DNA of 64,000 bases from an uncultured Bacteroides sp. GTDB taxonomy: Bacteria > Bacteroidota > Bacteroidia > Bacteroidales > Bacteroidaceae. Position numbers and translations under genes: made by a program. The notes beneath the pieces were generated by a model. It did not search any database and was not told where the DNA came from. It worked only from the letters and a program-made list of their open reading frames with translations. Shown here one piece after another: positions 16,912 through 26,668 of this stretch (position 1 is the first letter of the stretch; each line of letters starts with the position of its first letter). The stretch spans positions 124,001-188,000 of the forward strand of contig CANSEY010000003.1 of the NCBI GenBank assembly GCA_947646015.1, given 5' to 3'.

Positions 16912-18447
16912 ATGAAACGAACCAACAGAACATTATTCATTCATAATACAGCAAGAGGGAGAATAAAATTTCTTCTTCTTGCTCTATTTGCTTTTCAAGG
17001 CTTACAAGCACAAAAGCTATTCCCCGCTCCTTCTGCGATAGAGACACATAAAGGTACATTCTCTTATGACGAAGTTTCGGCTAAGTGTGTACGAACTACT
17101 ATCTCTAAGTCTCTACCTGCTATCGGTATAGAATACTCGGATGAAGCATATCAACTGGAAATTACACCGGATTCTATCTTCATTGATGCCACTTCTGTGA
17201 AAGGAGCATTTTATGCCCGCCAAGCCATTAAACAACTGGCACAGCACGAACGGGGCAAAATCCGCTGTTGCCGGATTTACAGTTCGCCACGCTACGCATG
17301 GCGCGGATTTATGCTCGATGAAAGCCGCCACTTCTTCGGCAAAGAGAAAGTTAAACAATACCTCGACTTAATGGCTTTACTCCATCTCAATGTATTCCAC
17401 TGGCATCTGACAGACGAACCGGGATGGCGAATTGAAATCAAAAAATACCCTAAGCTGACGAAAATAGGGGCCGTTGGCAATTGGCATGATGCCCAAGCAA
17501 CTCCGCAGTTCTATACACAGGACGATATACGAGAGATTGTGGCTTATGCGGCCGAACGCCAGATTATGGTGGTTCCTGAGTTCGATATGCCCGGACATGC
17601 CACAGCGGTCTGCCGCGCTTATCCCGAAGTATCGGGCGGAGGAGAAGGACGCTGGAAGCATTTCACATTCCATCCTTGCAAAGAAGAAACTTATCGTTTT
17701 ATCAGCGATGTACTCGATGAAATAGTAGCCCTCTTCCCGGCTCCCTATATCCATATTGGAGGTGATGAAGTGCACTACGGCAATCAGAACTGGTTCACAG
17801 ATCCTGAAATCCAGAACTTCATAAAGGAAAAAGGGCTGATCAATGAAACCGGACTGGAGCATTACTTCATCCGCCGTGCTGCCGATCTGGTAGCGGCCAA
17901 AGGTAAAAAAATGATTGGTTGGGACGAAATAGTGGACGCCGGTATCTCCCCCTCCAAAGCGTTGGTTATGTGGTGGCGCCACGACCGTAAGTACCAGTTG
18001 CTGAAAGCGCTTGAGCAAGGCTATCAGGTAGTCCTGACTCCACGTCGCCCGCTGTATGGCGATTTCGTACAGGATGCCTCACATAAAGTGGGACGCTATT
18101 GGGATGGATTCAATCCGTTGCAAGACATATATGCCTTCCCCGAACCGATCAGTCATCTTTTTAAAGGATACGAAGATCAGATACTGGGTATGCAGTTCAC
18201 ACTTTGGACCGAACGGATTGCAGACGGAAAACGGTTGGACTTCATGACCTTCCCACGCCTGATAGCACTGGCAGAATCTGCGTGGACATCGTCCAAAGAG
18301 AAAGACTGGAGTCGTTTCTGCATGCGGTTACCGTCTTTCCTGGAATATCTGAAGGAGCAAGGCATCTATTATTTCGATGTGATTCACCCACAAGAAACTC
18401 CCGAACCGGGCGGACCGGAGAAAGCGGACGTATTACAAAACGGATAG
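16912..18447 (+). CDS. GH20 beta-N-acetylhexosaminidase
   Basis: 511 residues. A GH20b N-terminal domain (about 35-125) precedes the (beta/alpha)8 barrel starting at YAWRGFMLDESRHFFGKEKVKQYLD. The catalytic Asp-Glu pair is in HIGGDEVHYGN. HWHLTDEPGWRIEIKKYPKL and VPEFDMPGHATA are typical. The enzyme removes terminal N-acetylglucosamine or N-acetylgalactosamine by substrate-assisted catalysis. The N-terminus has a basic stretch and then a hydrophobic run (KFLLLALFAFQGLQAQ), an acceptable signal peptide. It lies in the same direction as the lyase and GH88 genes with a 33-base gap. Confidence 0.93.
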   Translation: MKRTNRTLFIHNTARGRIKFLLLALFAFQGLQAQKLFPAPSAIETHKGTFSYDEVSAKCVRTTISKSLPAIGIEYSDEAYQLEITPDSIFIDATSVKGAFYARQAIKQLAQHERGKIRCCRIYSSPRYAWRGFMLDESRHFFGKEKVKQYLDLMALLHLNVFHWHLTDEPGWRIEIKKYPKLTKIGAVGNWHDAQATPQFYTQDDIREIVAYAAERQIMVVPEFDMPGHATAVCRAYPEVSGGGEGRWKHFTFHPCKEETYRFISDVLDEIVALFPAPYIHIGGDEVHYGNQNWFTDPEIQNFIKEKGLINETGLEHYFIRRAADLVAAKGKKMIGWDEIVDAGISPSKALVMWWRHDRKYQLLKALEQGYQVVLTPRRPLYGDFVQDASHKVGRYWDGFNPLQDIYAFPEPISHLFKGYEDQILGMQFTLWTERIADGKRLDFMTFPRLIALAESAWTSSKEKDWSRFCMRLPSFLEYLKEQGIYYFDVIHPQETPEPGGPEKADVLQNG

Positions 18448-18503
18448 AGAAATACCGATGATCTCAATAATAACATCATTAATCAATACATAATCAAGAA
18501 CAT

Positions 18504-20591
18504 ATGAAACAGCAGAAATGTAACTATTTTCCCTCCTTGTGGTGGAGGGGTCGAGAAAAAGGTTTAAGTACTTTTCTTTTCCTACTTCTCTTTTCCATCT
18601 CGCTCCATGCCCAGCGTCAGGATATTCTACTCAACAATAACTGGAATTTCCGTTTTTCGCATCAGGTACAGGGAGACACCCGGCGGGTGGACTTGCCGCA
18701 CACCTGGAATGCACAAGACGCACTTGCCGGCAAAATAGATTATAAACGAGGTATTGGCAACTACGAGAAAGCTTTGTACATCCGCCCCGAATGGAAAGGT
18801 AAACGTCTTTTTCTTCGTTTCGACGGAGTAAACAGTATAGCCGATGTATTTATTAATCGCAAGCATATAGGTGAGCACCGAGGCGGATACGGAGCCTTCA
18901 TCTTCGAAATCACGGACTTGGTAAAATATGGAGAAAAGAACTCTGTCCTGGTACGCGCCAACAACGGTGAACAGTTAGACATCATGCCGCTGGTGGGTGA
19001 CTTCAATTTTTATGGAGGAATCTATCGGGACGTACATCTGCTGATAACCGACGAGACTTGTATCTCACCTTTGGACTACGCTTCGCCGGGAGTTTATCTG
19101 GTACAGGAGGTCGTCAGCCCGCAGGAAGCGAAAGTATGCGCTAAAGTTAACCTATCCAACCGTGCAGCCGACGGAACTGCCGAACTTCAGGTCCTGGTAA
19201 CGGATGGCACCAAGGTGATTTGCAAAGAGAGCCGCAACGTGTCATTGAAACAGGGAGCTGATATTCAGGAACAACTCCCTCTAGTGATTCAGAAACCACG
19301 TCTCTGGAATGGTTGCGAAGATCCCTTTATGTATCAGGTCAGTATCAGTCTTCACAAAGACGGCAAACAAATTGACAGTGTAACGCAGCCATTAGGATTG
19401 CGCTATTATCATACCGATCCGGATAAAGGATTCTTTCTGAATGGCAAACACCTGCCGCTTCATGGAGTCTGTCGCCATCAGGACCGCGCAGAAGTAGGCA
19501 ATGCACTCCGCCCGCAGCATCACGAAGAAGATGTGGCACTGATGCGCGAAATGGGAGTCAATGCCATCCGCCTGGCACACTACCCTCAAGCTACCTATAT
19601 GTACGACCTGATGGATAAACACGGTATTGTAACCTGGGCCGAGATTCCGTTTGTAGGTCCCGGAGGATATGCAGATAAAGGTTTTGTAGACCAAGCTTCC
19701 TTCCGCGAAAATGGTAAACAACAATTGATCGAACTGATCCGGCAGCACTACAACCACCCTTCCATCTGCTTCTGGGGACTATTCAATGAGCTGAAAGAGG
19801 TGGGTGACAATCCCGTAGAATATGTAAAAGAACTGAATGTACTGGCAAAACAGGAAGACCCTACCCGCCCGACAACTTCGGCCAGTAACCAGGACGGCAA
19901 TTTGAACTTCATTACCGAAAACATAGCCTGGAACCGTTACGACGGTTGGTATGGAAGTACTCCGAAAACACTGGCAACCTTTTTGGACCGTACACATAAA
20001 AAACACCCCGAACTACGCATCGGCATCAGTGAATATGGGGCAGGAGCCAGCATCTATCATCAGCAGGACTCACTCAAACAACCGTCGGCTTCAGGCTGGT
20101 GGCATCCCGAGAACTGGCAGACTTACTACCACATGGAGAATTGGAAAATCATTGCCGAACGTCCCTTCGTATGGGGTACTTTCGTTTGGAACATGTTCGA
20201 TTTCGGGGCAGCTCATCGTACGGAAGGCGACCGTCCGGGTATCAACGATAAAGGACTTGTCACCTTCGACAGAAAAGTGAGAAAAGATGCTTTCTACTTC
20301 TACAAAGCTAACTGGAATAAACAGGAACCGATGATTTATCTGGCGGAAAAACGCTGTCGGCTCCGCTATCAGCCGGAACAAACCTTCATGGCTTTCACCA
20401 CTGCCCCGGAAGCCGAACTATTTGTAAACGGTGTCAGTTGTGGTAAACAAAAGGCGGACACCTACTCAACCGTTGTGTGGAAAAATGTCAAACTCACCTC
20501 GGGAGAGAATATCATTCGTGTGACTACTCCCGGCAAGAAACCACTTACAGACGAAGTGACAGTAGAATATAAAGAAGACAGACCGCTCTAA
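18504..20591 (+). CDS. GH2 family beta-glycosidase
   Basis: 695 residues with a signal peptide (about 1-36, ending HAQ). Domains in order: the sugar-binding jelly roll (LNNNWNFRFSH, PHTWNA, NFYGGIYRDV), an Ig-like domain, the TIM barrel (about 310-600) with LHGVCRHQDR, the acid/base Glu in GLFNELKEV and the nucleophile Glu in GISEYGAGAS, then a C-terminal domain. GH2 includes beta-galactosidases, beta-glucuronidases and beta-mannosidases; specificity is not clear by eye. It overlaps the next gene by one base (TAATG), so the two are translationally coupled. Confidence 0.9.
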   Translation: MKQQKCNYFPSLWWRGREKGLSTFLFLLLFSISLHAQRQDILLNNNWNFRFSHQVQGDTRRVDLPHTWNAQDALAGKIDYKRGIGNYEKALYIRPEWKGKRLFLRFDGVNSIADVFINRKHIGEHRGGYGAFIFEITDLVKYGEKNSVLVRANNGEQLDIMPLVGDFNFYGGIYRDVHLLITDETCISPLDYASPGVYLVQEVVSPQEAKVCAKVNLSNRAADGTAELQVLVTDGTKVICKESRNVSLKQGADIQEQLPLVIQKPRLWNGCEDPFMYQVSISLHKDGKQIDSVTQPLGLRYYHTDPDKGFFLNGKHLPLHGVCRHQDRAEVGNALRPQHHEEDVALMREMGVNAIRLAHYPQATYMYDLMDKHGIVTWAEIPFVGPGGYADKGFVDQASFRENGKQQLIELIRQHYNHPSICFWGLFNELKEVGDNPVEYVKELNVLAKQEDPTRPTTSASNQDGNLNFITENIAWNRYDGWYGSTPKTLATFLDRTHKKHPELRIGISEYGAGASIYHQQDSLKQPSASGWWHPENWQTYYHMENWKIIAERPFVWGTFVWNMFDFGAAHRTEGDRPGINDKGLVTFDRKVRKDAFYFYKANWNKQEPMIYLAEKRCRLRYQPEQTFMAFTTAPEAELFVNGVSCGKQKADTYSTVVWKNVKLTSGENIIRVTTPGKKPLTDEVTVEYKEDRPL

Positions 20592-21811
20592 TGAAACGGA
20601 TCATTTTATCGATTGTATGGGGACTGCTGACCGGATGGGCGGCAGTCCCTTGCCTTTGGGCACAGTCACGCACAGGAACTGCCGATCGGGAGATCTGGGT
20701 AAAAACTCTTGTACGCCTGGCCGATCCCGTACTCAGTAACCTGGCCAATGAAACACTGAAAAAGGAAATGCCTTACGAATCGCTTGCTCCCAACCGGCAA
20801 CGTTTTTCTTATCTGGAGGCAGTGGGACGAACCGTATGCGGCATTGCTCCATGGCTGGAACTAGGAGAAGACGATACTCCCGAAGGACAATTACGCAAAA
20901 AATACATCGAACTGACGGTGAAAGGGATCAGCAATGCAGTGAATCCGCCCTCACCCGATTACCTGATCTTCGGAGAACCTTCACAACCCTTGGTAGATGC
21001 CGCATTTCTGGCAGAAGGATTATTGCGTGCACCTAAACAATTATGGGGCAACCTCTCACCCGCTGCCCGCAAGCAAGTGGTGACGGAGTTAAAACGAAGC
21101 CGTGTTATCAAGCCCAATGAAAGCAACTGGCTGCTGTTTGCCTCCATCGTGGAAGCAGCCCTGCAAGAATTCACCGGAGAATGTGATACAACGCGGCTCA
21201 ATTATGGGGTACGCAAGTTCAGAGATCTTTGGTATAAAGGAGACGCCCAGTATGGAGACGGAGCAGAATTCCACCTCGATTATTACAATAGCTTCGTGAT
21301 TCATCCTATGCTTACCGATGTATTAGTCGTCATGCAGAAGCACCGGATGCCGGAAAGTGAATTTCTGAATGTACAGCAAAAACGCCTGGGACGCTATGCC
21401 GAACAATTGGAGCGTTTCATTTCTCCGGAAGGAACATATCCGGTAATCGGACGTTCGATTGTCTATCGTACCGGAGTATTTCACGCATTGGGACAAGCAG
21501 CTTTACTGCATCTCCTTCCGCAACAAATTGTTCCCGCACAGGTACGCTGCGGCATGACGAAAGTTATAGAGAACCAATTCCGATCTGCTGCCAATTTCGA
21601 CACAAAGGGTTGGTTGAAGATAGGTTTCTCCGGTAATCAGGTTCAAATGTCGGAGTCCTACATTAATACAGGAAGTACTTACTTGTGCCTGACCGGTTTC
21701 TTGCCATTGGGACTACCCGCCGACGATCCTTTCTGGAGTGCCCCTCCGGCCGAATGGACCAACCTGAAAGCCTGGTCGGGGAAAGAGGTGCCGACAGATC
21801 ATTCTTTATAA
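20591..21811 (+). CDS. DUF2264 family secreted protein
   Basis: 406 residues with a signal peptide (about 1-25, ending LWAQ). The sequence matches DUF2264: RLADPVLSNLANETLKKEMP, LEAVGRTVCGIAPWLEL, NSNWLLFASIVEAAL-like and YGDGAEFHLDYYNSFVIHPML. These are helical, probably (alpha/alpha)-toroid proteins common in glycan loci, with no assigned general reaction that I can state. The start overlaps the GH2 stop by one base. It is the last gene of the operon and is followed by a terminator. Confidence 0.85.
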   Translation: MKRIILSIVWGLLTGWAAVPCLWAQSRTGTADREIWVKTLVRLADPVLSNLANETLKKEMPYESLAPNRQRFSYLEAVGRTVCGIAPWLELGEDDTPEGQLRKKYIELTVKGISNAVNPPSPDYLIFGEPSQPLVDAAFLAEGLLRAPKQLWGNLSPAARKQVVTELKRSRVIKPNESNWLLFASIVEAALQEFTGECDTTRLNYGVRKFRDLWYKGDAQYGDGAEFHLDYYNSFVIHPMLTDVLVVMQKHRMPESEFLNVQQKRLGRYAEQLERFISPEGTYPVIGRSIVYRTGVFHALGQAALLHLLPQQIVPAQVRCGMTKVIENQFRSAANFDTKGWLKIGFSGNQVQMSESYINTGSTYLCLTGFLPLGLPADDPFWSAPPAEWTNLKAWSGKEVPTDHSL

Positions 21812-21951
21812 ACCGGCATTTGCTCTTTACGCTTACGGCATTCTTTTTGTAAGACACCGGCATTTAAATAAAGAAAAGGGGATGTCAGGACTCAAACTTA
21901 AAGAAGGAGAAATTGGAATCAGAAACGTCCACCCTTATCAACAACGAAAAC

Positions 21952-21996
21952 AGCCCTATCATTACTCTAAAATAGAGTTCGATAGGGCTATTTATG
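21952..21996. terminator. Strong, probably bidirectional terminator
   Basis: AGCCCTATC (21952-21960) pairs with GATAGGGCT (21981-21989), with an inner ACTCT/AGAGT stem, followed by ATTTATGTTTTT. It sits between the convergent DUF2264 and TonB-dependent receptor genes. Confidence 0.85.
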
Positions 21997-22091
21997 TTTT
22001 TGGTTGTAATCTGTAGCTGTTTCAAGTGGTCATTTTAGTTCCGACACACTTTCTTCTTTACGGACTGCTGTTCACGGTTGGACGCAAATTC

Positions 22092-24668
22092 CTAATTAGC
22101 GCCACCACCTTGACCGCCTTGTCCGCCGCCACCTTTCACGTCATCATTATTGATACTGCGAGCGGCTTTCTTCACACTGGCCTTCAACTCTCCGATACGG
22201 TAGCTAAGGCTGATACCAAAGCTACGGCTCTGATAACGGCTGCTGCTCTTCGACAAGAAGTTTTCACCCATAGTGGTATTATTATACGAACGATACTTCT
22301 CGAAGATATTGCTTACATAGGCACTCACTGTAAAGCGGTCTTTGATGAAAGAGCGGTTCACACCCAGACTATAGTAATAATATCCCGATCCCTTACCTTG
22401 CAAGCTGATGTAAGGAGTACTTCCTCCGGCATTCAGACTGGCACGTATCTTCAATGGGAAGGTGTGCTGGATACCACCGTATAAAGAGGCATTCCATCCA
22501 TAGTTATGCAATCCCTGAGCCGGACTCTTAATATCAACGTAGCTGCCATCACCGTTCAGATAGATACGGGTGTTGGGAGAAGCGTTCCAGTTACCGTAAA
22601 GGCTCAGACCTGTATTGCGGTTCTTACCGATATTTTCGTAAGTGCTATACAATGCACCTTCGGGAGCATGATGTCCTCCGGGGAACTCTTCACCACCCTT
22701 ACCAATCAAACGGCTGACCCGTTCGATACCGTTGTTTCCGAATGAGTGGCGCAGAGAGATATTGACATTAAACTTCATGCTGAACATACTATAGCTCAGG
22801 TTGAACGAGTGGCTCTTTTCACTTTCCAGATTCGAATTACCCTGGCTGATAAACATCGGGTTGCGGTCGTCAAAATAAGGATTCAAGTTCCAGATACCCG
22901 GACGCCAGATACGCATGTTGTATCCACCGCGCAAGTTCTGTGTCTTACCGATCTTGATGCCCATGGTTACAGAAGGAACAAAGTCATTATAACTGGTACT
23001 GAAATCCGCTTCAGGTCCGATGGCTCCTGCCAGATACTTCACATCCTGTGACGTATATTCATAACGTACTCCCGGCTTGAATGAGAATGTTTTATAACGA
23101 AGTGTGTATCCCAGATAAGCGGCAAGAATGTCATTCAGATGTTTATACTTGCTACTACGGTCGTTGTTGTATTCGTAGTTGTCACTGACGCCCTCGGCTT
23201 CGAACAGTTTGTTATCACTAAGGTTATTACGGATGATATATTTAGCTCCGGCTTCAATAGTATGCAATTTTCCGATTGGAGTAGTATAATCCACCTGGAA
23301 TGTATGTTCGGTAGTATTGGTCTTGCCATCCGAATGAGAGTTATTCAGCAAGAATTTCTTAACGATATCCATTTCAAACGGATCTTTGATATCTTTATAG
23401 TCCGTATAATAGTCAGAGTTCTGCGGCTGTGTACTGATCTTGTACGAGAGAGTGATCATACGGTCCTTGTTCTTTTTAGAGGTACGCTGATAATCGACAT
23501 TACCACGCATAGAATACCAGGAACCGTCTCCGTCGCTCAACGAGCGGTATTGATAAGCCAATCGGTCTCTCTGGGCATTCCACATTGTAGTCAACCCGTC
23601 GCTCTTATTATCATTGGCACCGCCGTACATACCGAATGACGCTGTCAGCAAACGTAATGTATCAATTTCGTAACTGGCCTCAAGATTGCCGTACTGGAAA
23701 CTGCCGTTATAATCGGAAGAGCTTTTCGATTCCAGATACTTCTGATCTTCCGAATCATAATTTTCACGGTAACTGTCCGAATAGCTTTTAGGCGATGTAT
23801 CGTAGTTATAATTATAATTTCCTGTAATAGTCAGTTTTCCGGATTTGATAGTAGCATATCCACCGGCACCGGCACCACGATTGCTACCACTGGCACGGAA
23901 AGTTGCAGTATAACCTTCGAATCCACCACCGACAGTTACAATATTCAGGATACCGCCCACACCTTCTGCATCATATTTAGCTCCCGGAGAAGTGATTACC
24001 TCAATATGTTTAATGGTATTGGCCGGCATACTCTTGAGCACGTCTTTCGGGTTATTGCTCATCATATTATTAGGCTTACCGTTTACATGGATTTTAAAAC
24101 TGCTGCTGCCATTTACCTTAATGTTATCTTCGCCGTCCACTGTTACCAACGGTACTTTACGAAGCATTTCCATTACGGTATTGGTCTTCGAGTCAGGATC
24201 GTCTTCGATGTTATATTCAATTTTGTCTACATCCACCTTTACCAGTGGCTTCTGAGCAACGACTTCTATACCTTTCAGTTCGTTAGTAGCCTCGGCCATA
24301 TTTAATTTTCCCAGATCGATCACCTTTTCACTCGCTTTGACAGTAAAGTCTTTCACGATCGTGACTTTACCTACAGACGATAAGGTAATAATATACTCTC
24401 CGGGAGCAACAGTCAGTTTCTCCTGGAATTTACCATTCAAATCGGTTACAGCCATTTTAAGAGCTTTTTGAGGAGCATTCTTTTTTGCGATCTTAATTGT
24501 AGCATAAGGTTCGCCTTCCTGAGTCAACGAATCAAGAAGCACGCCTTTCAATGTATAAGATGGAGCTGCCGTACGTTGTTGGGATTGCTGTGTTTTTTGC
24601 TGTTGGGCATACATCATGCCGGATGTCATGAACATCAACAGCAACAATAGTAGTAGTTTGTTTCTCAT
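22092..24668 (-). CDS. TonB-dependent receptor, outer membrane beta-barrel family
   Basis: 858 residues: signal peptide (about 1-21), a Q-rich linker, a carboxypeptidase-like regulatory domain (about 36-115, LKGVLLDSLTQEGEPYATIKI), a plug (EVVAQKPLVKVDVDKIEYN, VPLVTVDGEDNIKVNGSSSFKIHVNG), then a large barrel of the OMP_b-brl_3 type with MRIWRPGIWNLNPYFDDRNPMF. Unlike the SusC gene it has no SusD partner, so its ligand may be a metal chelate, peptide or other small molecule. The C-terminus ends in a glycine-rich tail (DVKGGGGQGGQGGGAN) after the last strand, which is odd because most barrels end in an aromatic residue. Confidence 0.9.
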   Translation of the reverse strand: MRNKLLLLLLLMFMTSGMMYAQQQKTQQSQQRTAAPSYTLKGVLLDSLTQEGEPYATIKIAKKNAPQKALKMAVTDLNGKFQEKLTVAPGEYIITLSSVGKVTIVKDFTVKASEKVIDLGKLNMAEATNELKGIEVVAQKPLVKVDVDKIEYNIEDDPDSKTNTVMEMLRKVPLVTVDGEDNIKVNGSSSFKIHVNGKPNNMMSNNPKDVLKSMPANTIKHIEVITSPGAKYDAEGVGGILNIVTVGGGFEGYTATFRASGSNRGAGAGGYATIKSGKLTITGNYNYNYDTSPKSYSDSYRENYDSEDQKYLESKSSSDYNGSFQYGNLEASYEIDTLRLLTASFGMYGGANDNKSDGLTTMWNAQRDRLAYQYRSLSDGDGSWYSMRGNVDYQRTSKKNKDRMITLSYKISTQPQNSDYYTDYKDIKDPFEMDIVKKFLLNNSHSDGKTNTTEHTFQVDYTTPIGKLHTIEAGAKYIIRNNLSDNKLFEAEGVSDNYEYNNDRSSKYKHLNDILAAYLGYTLRYKTFSFKPGVRYEYTSQDVKYLAGAIGPEADFSTSYNDFVPSVTMGIKIGKTQNLRGGYNMRIWRPGIWNLNPYFDDRNPMFISQGNSNLESEKSHSFNLSYSMFSMKFNVNISLRHSFGNNGIERVSRLIGKGGEEFPGGHHAPEGALYSTYENIGKNRNTGLSLYGNWNASPNTRIYLNGDGSYVDIKSPAQGLHNYGWNASLYGGIQHTFPLKIRASLNAGGSTPYISLQGKGSGYYYYSLGVNRSFIKDRFTVSAYVSNIFEKYRSYNNTTMGENFLSKSSSRYQSRSFGISLSYRIGELKASVKKAARSINNDDVKGGGGQGGQGGGAN

Positions 24669-24838
24669 GTGAAGTTATGTTTTAGTTTATAGTCTATCTG
24701 ACGTAAAATCATAGTATTTGTCACAGAATGGCAACGAAAATATCGACTTTATATTCGTTTACGAAACCCTCGGAGTTAAGAAAGGTGAAATAGAGTGATT
24801 TTTATTCTTTTTTATCAGAAGTCGTTCGATAACGCACA

Positions 24839-26134
24839 TTAAATCAGATAAAAGAAAAAAAGTACGACAACATTTGCTGCGATTACACATCCGAATCCGC
24901 CCAATATCCACGAGCGCAATTTACTCTGCTTACCCGAGAAGAAAAGCGCATAACACATGTTGACCACAATGTTACTGATAATGGCCTGCATGGTACAAGC
25001 CATCACCACAGTAGCCGCTACACTTCCCGTGCCCTGCAATAAGTTTAGGATAAAAGGAGTAATATCACTAAAACCGGAAACGAACGACAGCAGGTTCAAC
25101 CCTCCTGTCCCGGCATAAATCAAGGTATAGTGTGTCAGTACGGTAAATATAACAAATAACCCTGCAAAAATCAAAGCCACCTTGAACTCCAACGGATTAC
25201 TGCTGTCATCTTCTTCTTCCACAAGGTCAGCGTCGGGTGTCCGCTTCCGACGAGTGTGGATAAACCAGGCTACAACGGCTGCAACGGCGGCCATAATCAA
25301 GAGATAAGGATAGATAGAAGTAAAAATAGTGGAGCTGAAAATAAGAATTAGAATCATGAAGCGCAAAAACATCATGCTGACAGCCAAAAGCATGGCGGCA
25401 ACATATTCGGATGCTTCCTGCGAGTGTGCATTACGGCTTTTACGGGCGAGTACCGAGATTGTAGCCGTACTACTGTAGAGCCCGCCGATAATGCCGGACA
25501 CCAATACCCCCGATTCACGAAAGACATACCGCTTCAGCAAATAGGAAAGATATGAAATACCCGAAACCACTACTGTGGCCAGCCAGATGGTATAAGGCGT
25601 CAGGTTGATGTCAGGGATAATATTTTCATTAGGCAACATCGGAAGGATGATACCACTGATAGCCAAGAACTTGGCCAACGTAATCATTTCATCGTTTTTC
25701 ATTCGCTGTGCGATCTCCGTAAAAGTATGCTTCAGTTCGGTAAGCAATAAAACAGTAACAATCACCATGACGTAAAACCATGAAGGCTGTGTAGACACAA
25801 TCGGAGCAATGCAGTAGGTGATCAGTGCGATGATAATAGTCGTCACCCCGAATACATGGAATTGGGACTGCTTCACATAATAGTTGAGCCCTAAAAGAAT
25901 GCCGAGTATCAAACCACCTCCCATGAAAAGGTGCATCTCTTCCGGATCGAGGATATACAAAAGATACCCCAGCATTCCGATAAACGTAAAGGTGCGGTCA
26001 GTACCGAAAAGAGTGGTTTCTCCTTCACGTTTCAGACTGATTTTACGTTGCGAAAGTCCTATTAAAAGTGAAAACAAGGTAACCAGGATAAAGGTCACCA
26101 GCTTTTCCGGCAAGTAGTTGTACAGTTGTTCCAT
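24839..26134 (-). CDS. MgtC/DUF4010 family integral membrane protein
   Basis: 431 residues and about a dozen hydrophobic helices. The N-terminal third resembles MgtC/SapB (FILVTLFSLLIGLSQRK..., then GMLGYLLYIL), and the C-terminal half is DUF4010 (SGIIGGLYSSTATISVLARKS, GTGSVAATVVMACTMQAI). A charged loop around 310-325 (DADLVEEEDDSSN) splits the two halves. Function is unknown; MgtC proteins are linked to magnesium or phosphate stress. It lies 56 bases after the CYTH gene in the same direction, which supports a phosphate-related operon. Confidence 0.85.
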   Translation of the reverse strand: MEQLYNYLPEKLVTFILVTLFSLLIGLSQRKISLKREGETTLFGTDRTFTFIGMLGYLLYILDPEEMHLFMGGGLILGILLGLNYYVKQSQFHVFGVTTIIIALITYCIAPIVSTQPSWFYVMVIVTVLLLTELKHTFTEIAQRMKNDEMITLAKFLAISGIILPMLPNENIIPDINLTPYTIWLATVVVSGISYLSYLLKRYVFRESGVLVSGIIGGLYSSTATISVLARKSRNAHSQEASEYVAAMLLAVSMMFLRFMILILIFSSTIFTSIYPYLLIMAAVAAVVAWFIHTRRKRTPDADLVEEEDDSSNPLEFKVALIFAGLFVIFTVLTHYTLIYAGTGGLNLLSFVSGFSDITPFILNLLQGTGSVAATVVMACTMQAIISNIVVNMCYALFFSGKQSKLRSWILGGFGCVIAANVVVLFFFYLI

Positions 26135-26190
26135 ATATCTTTATTCTTGAGCTCTTAACTAAAGAAACAAATATACGGATTATTTGTTAG

Positions 26191-26661
26191 CTACAACCAG
26201 GTAGTATACGGTTTTTTCATCAACTGCGAATTATAGTAACGAATGTCACCCGTAACCTCTTCTCCGATAAAGCCGGGTTTTACAAACACTTCGTCTTCCG
26301 AACCCAATTCCACCTCAGCCACAACAAGTCCTTCATTCTCTCCATAGAACTCATCTACCTCGAAGATATGTTTCCCGCTACGCACCAGATAACGGGTCTT
26401 ATCGATCACTCCCGGTTCGCAAAGCTTCATCAGTTCCTCAGCCTCCGCGAGAGACAGTTCCTTCTCCCACTCGTAACGGCTTATTCCCGAGGCATCCGAA
26501 GCTCCTTTAATAGTCAGATAGCCTTTTCCGTCACGTATGCGTACGCGGACCGTTCTTCCACGGGCACTACTGATATATCCCTGAACGATGCGGCTCTGAT
26601 CAAAAGCCTGTGACTTATAATCTCCACTAACGAGAAATTTACGTTCTATTTCCTGTGACAT
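26191..26661 (-). CDS. CYTH domain triphosphate-tunnel metalloenzyme
   Basis: 156 residues, the full size of a bacterial CYTH protein. The signature ExExK is present at the start (EIERKFLV). It is followed by basic and acidic strands that line the tunnel: VRVRIRDGKGYLTIKG, YEWEKEL, DKTRYLV, FEVDEFYGENEGLVVAEVEL. Bacterial members hydrolyse inorganic tripolyphosphate or related triphosphates in the cytoplasm. The gene starts 7 bases after the porin gene, so the pair is an operon; import of phosphate compounds and their breakdown would fit together (inference). Confidence 0.92.
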   Translation of the reverse strand: MSQEIERKFLVSGDYKSQAFDQSRIVQGYISSARGRTVRVRIRDGKGYLTIKGASDASGISRYEWEKELSLAEAEELMKLCEPGVIDKTRYLVRSGKHIFEVDEFYGENEGLVVAEVELGSEDEVFVKPGFIGEEVTGDIRYYNSQLMKKPYTTWL

Positions 26662-26668
26662 ATATTAT

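Noticed and set aside
22026..24650. Several plus-strand frames of 80-166 codons opposite the TonB-dependent receptor
   Set aside because: All mirror the receptor gene; no signal, motif or ribosome site supports them.
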